Assembly: GCF_030010375.1 (NCBI RefSeq)
Contig: NZ_JASCRY010000003.1
Coordinates: 310,001 to 374,000, forward strand
DNA: 64,000 nucleotides
From: Flavobacterium yafengii
GTDB lineage: Bacteria; Bacteroidota; Bacteroidia; Flavobacteriales; Flavobacteriaceae
Reading direction: 5' to 3'
Part shown: piece by piece, positions 61,584 through 64,000 of the stretch
How positions within the stretch are numbered: the first letter of the stretch is position 1
Layout: every line of letters starts with the position of its first letter
The notes under the pieces: model-generated
The model's input: only the letters and a program-made list of their open reading frames with translations
What the model was told of the DNA's origin: nothing
Database searches by the model: none
Translations under genes and position numbers: made by a program

Positions 61584-62255
61584 TAAAAAATCTGAACGGA
61601 GATTGACAAAATCCTGATCTCTCTTACTGTTGCTAATCAAAATTAAAAACGATGTTTCTAAATATCATTACATTAATTGATAATACCTACATTTTAGGAG
61701 ACTGATCTAAAAAAAATTGGAACAATATAGAGTGTTAATAATAATCCTGTAAAGAATCAATACATCTTTAATACTACCGAAAGAAAATTAGAAAAACACG
61801 AAAATAAATTTAATGATATTACATTGCTAATTGCAGATAATAATTAACTAAACACATAAAAACTATAAGATTAAAGCATTTCTGGATTAGTTTTAGAAAA
61901 ATGTCAAGGTAGAGTTTCCGGATGCTTAAACAACTAAAAATAAGAAGAAGATGTATCTGAAAAATTAATATCACGATTTATTGCCAGCAGGAAGGGGTGT
62001 TTGCTTGGTTGCTTGTTTATTTACTTATTTCTCCTGCTGCAATATTTCAAATATCGTTTTTCTTAAAAATGATTTCAAGCAGACAAAAAGCCTCTAAAAA
62101 TGAGGGATAATGAAATTGCATAGTTGATTTTTTTTTAATTACTGACCTGCAATTTTAATTACATATTTAAACATCATAAGACTATAAAAAACTTCTAATT
62201 CCTAGCCTCCAAAACAAATCATGACCATTTTAAAAACAAATGTATATCTAAATAT
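61584..62255. other. AT-rich intergenic region
   Basis: No intact gene. Around 61740-61845 a short open stretch (KNQYIFNTTERKLEKHENKF) looks protein-like but is interrupted by stops on both sides. It may be a decayed regulator gene. The rest is AT-rich. Confidence 0.35.
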
Positions 62256-63119
62256 ATGAAAAACCTAGTGAAGTTAAATTTGATATGTAGTATATTTATG
62301 ACATTTAATGCAAATGCACAAAGCTCAAAAATTATCGCAGGTTTCAACAATATTGAAAGTGTTGCAACTGATGGTCACTTTATTTATCTAGCTGATATAG
62401 GTAAAATATTATATCCTAGTACTAAAGATAATGATGGTAAAATAATTAGACTCGATCGTAAAGGCGAAATAATAGACTCTACTTTTATAAAAGAAAAGCT
62501 AAATGCCCCTAAAGGCCTTACTGTTACTGAAAAAATCTTGTTTCTTACTGACATTGATCGTCTTATTGCAATTGATTTAAAAACAGGAAACAAATTATAC
62601 GAAATTAACTTTAGTAAAGACACCTCGTATTTGAGAGACATATCGATACAGGACAAAAATACTTTATATATCTCTGCAAGTGATACAAATAAAATTTTTA
62701 AGGTCAATTTAATTGACAAAACCTATTCGAAAATTAAAACTGATAAATTAATTTTAGGTATCAATGGATTGTCTTACCATAAAAAATCAAATAGAATTTA
62801 TGTAAATTCCTTTGGAAACAATACTGATGCGAATGGGAGTATTGGATACATAAACCTAATAGACAACACATTCACAAAATTAGCTATAGTGGCCGGAAAT
62901 TACAATGGGATTTATATTAACAATAACATACTGTATACGAGCAATTGGTTTCCATTTCAAAAAAAAGGGGCTTTACTTTCTTTTCAACTTTCTAACCTCA
63001 GAACGAATACTATTAAAGCCCCAAAATCTTTAACTGGCCCTTCTGATTTCTTTATACTGGATGATCAGATAATTGTTTCTGATTTAATAAATAGGAAACT
63101 TCACTTTATTCCATTATAA
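62256..63119 (+). CDS. secreted SMP-30/NHL-like beta-propeller protein
   Basis: A 287-aa protein with a signal peptide (LVKLNLICSIFMTFNANA). Repeated blade-like segments follow: HFIYLADIGKILY, LNAPKGLTVTEKILFLTDID, RLIAIDLKTGNKLYEI, NTLYISASDTNKIFKVNL, INGLSYHKKSNRIYVNSFG and DDQIIVSDLINRKLHFI. The pattern of D-x-x-(R/K)-x-x-x-(I/L) strands with Gly-Leu turns is typical of SMP-30/gluconolactonase-type six-bladed propellers. Substrate and catalytic acid pair are not certain, so it may be a binding protein. It stands alone on the plus strand. Confidence 0.78.
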   Translation: MKNLVKLNLICSIFMTFNANAQSSKIIAGFNNIESVATDGHFIYLADIGKILYPSTKDNDGKIIRLDRKGEIIDSTFIKEKLNAPKGLTVTEKILFLTDIDRLIAIDLKTGNKLYEINFSKDTSYLRDISIQDKNTLYISASDTNKIFKVNLIDKTYSKIKTDKLILGINGLSYHKKSNRIYVNSFGNNTDANGSIGYINLIDNTFTKLAIVAGNYNGIYINNNILYTSNWFPFQKKGALLSFQLSNLRTNTIKAPKSLTGPSDFFILDDQIIVSDLINRKLHFIPL

Positions 63120-63489
63120 AAATGCTTAAAAAAGACATTTCTACTACACTTTATAATAGACGTTAAAGTACTGTCATTAGCGTACATAAATAATCATATA
63201 CCTCTTTATTTATTAACTTGGGTGTACAATAAACAATATAAATTAACGCAAGTTTGCATCGTATTAAAAACCTATGAAAAGCATCTTATGAAATCAGTCT
63301 AAAACAATTTATATAAACATACAGCACAATATAAAAAAGGGGCCTCATATTTATACCAAAACCTATTGTTCCAAACATATTTTGTTCTGCATTAATTTAA
63401 AACTCCATGGACCACCCTAAAATCACAACTAAATTAAAATATCATATAAATAATTTTTACTATTCATATACGACTTAATACATAGAATC
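63120..63489. other. intergenic region
   Basis: AT-rich with no gene visible on either strand. No clear promoter for the following small gene was found. Confidence 0.4.
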
Positions 63490-63744
63490 ATGTCAAATTG
63501 TAGCAATTGCGGATTTAATATACATCCAGATAGGGAATGTATGCGAGAAATTTATAAAGAACCAGCAAACCAATTAAATTCTATAAAAAGAATTTTATTC
63601 AAAAAGAAGAAAGATTATAAAAAGCAATTAGTGTGTCGTATTTGCGCGAGAAAGATTGACCTTACCAATATGAAACACGAAATTATTTTAACACTTGTAC
63701 TTTTAATTTTTGCAATGGTAACAACTTTTACAATACTATTTTAA
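63490..63744 (+). CDS. small zinc-ribbon/membrane protein (84 aa)
   Basis: An 84-aa protein. The N-terminus has Cys-x-x-Cys (CSNCGF) and a further Cys at residue 17; later comes C-x-x-C (CRICARK). This four- to five-Cys arrangement suggests a zinc ribbon split by a basic stretch (KRILFKKKKDYKKQ). One membrane helix closes the protein (IILTLVLLIFAMVTTFTILF). I do not recognise the family. A small zinc-binding protein tethered to the membrane is the simplest reading. Confidence 0.6.
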   Translation: MSNCSNCGFNIHPDRECMREIYKEPANQLNSIKRILFKKKKDYKKQLVCRICARKIDLTNMKHEIILTLVLLIFAMVTTFTILF

Positions 63745-63909
63745 AATTAATTTCCAGTAAAGCGTTCATCAAACCTACTCGATCAAATGGGCTACTCTTT
63801 AAAAATAGTTAAAAGATATACAAAGAACAATAGTCAAAACCATCAATAATTGAGCGCACTACAAGTACTTTTTATTCCATTTTATGCATAAAGTTTACAC
63901 CAAAAAAAA

Positions 63910-64000
63910 ATGAATCAACTTAAAACAATTTTAACATTGTTGCTAACGCTGCCAATCTTTTCAAGTTATAGTCAACAACAAAAGGATACCTACATTTCAT
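63910..64000 (+). CDS. secreted protein, N-terminal part (3' end outside window)
   Basis: ATG 63910 opens MNQLKTILTLLLTLPIFSSY, then SQQQKDTYIS, and the frame stays open to the window end. The segment is a clear signal peptide with a cleavage site after SYS. The mature protein cannot be identified from ten residues. Confidence 0.7.
   Translation, partial: MNQLKTILTLLLTLPIFSSYSQQQKDTYIS

Overview
The window comes from a low-GC Bacteroidota genome, most likely a Flavobacterium-like organism. The evidence is the AT-rich sequence, type IX secretion (T9SS) sorting domains of types A and B, a PorP/SprF partner protein, LytTR two-component signalling, and promoters of the TTG/TTTG - about 20 bp - TAnnTTTG type. 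No rRNA, tRNA or CRISPR array was seen. Much of the window is accessory DNA. It carries defence-like genes, an ICE/plasmid-type PRTRC cassette, two IS families in ruins, many broken genes and two loci of repetitive fibre-like surface proteins.

1-9.9 kb: after two small genes comes a tight four-gene operon (1026-4524). It encodes a glycine-rich-headed small protein, a PfkB/nucleoside 2-deoxyribosyltransferase fusion, a QueC-like ATP pyrophosphatase and a dGTPase-like HD hydrolase. It looks like a nucleotide-based antiphage system and is my main candidate for an undescribed system. A frameshifted hsdM stub follows. Next is a damage-inducible mutagenesis cassette: a divergent LexA-like repressor, a DinB-type Y-family polymerase and a DnaE2-type polymerase III alpha, with palindromes between the divergent genes.

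10-16.8 kb: a DUF1810 protein, an AbiEii-like nucleotidyltransferase toxin with a HigA-like antitoxin behind a nested palindrome, then ssb and PRTRC genes E, C (Ub-like), F (apparently frameshifted) and B (E2-like). The cassette stops abruptly and lacks ThiF/A/D. A broken DJ-1/PfpI-like gene abuts an IS21-family end with an istB remnant.

16.8-24.8 kb: a minus-strand fibre locus holds a decayed FISUMP gene, a 612-aa fibre-like protein with a perfect 147-bp internal repeat, two smaller proteins sharing a C-terminal domain, a probable outer-membrane protein and a T9SS type A protein. Then come an IS3-family wreck and an hsdR scrap.

24.8-33.2 kb: stress and regulatory genes (DUF1223, broken dsbD, Ohr, alpha/beta hydrolase, LytS/LytR-type pair) and a run of broken genes (nitronate monooxygenase, DoxX-like, Crp/Fnr) around another IS21 end.

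33.2-59.5 kb: a minus-strand operon-like array of three giant secreted repeat proteins (1476, 1942 and about 4150 aa), a thioredoxin-fold protein, a T9SS type B protein and PorP/SprF. I read it as a surface-fibre system. The giants carry phage-tail-fibre-like repeats, an S74 intramolecular chaperone domain, about 31 FN3-like domains and four FISUMP domains.

59.5-64 kb: a 1.7-kb AT-rich gap, then small genes (receiver-like protein, secreted beta-propeller, zinc-ribbon membrane protein) and the start of a secreted protein.
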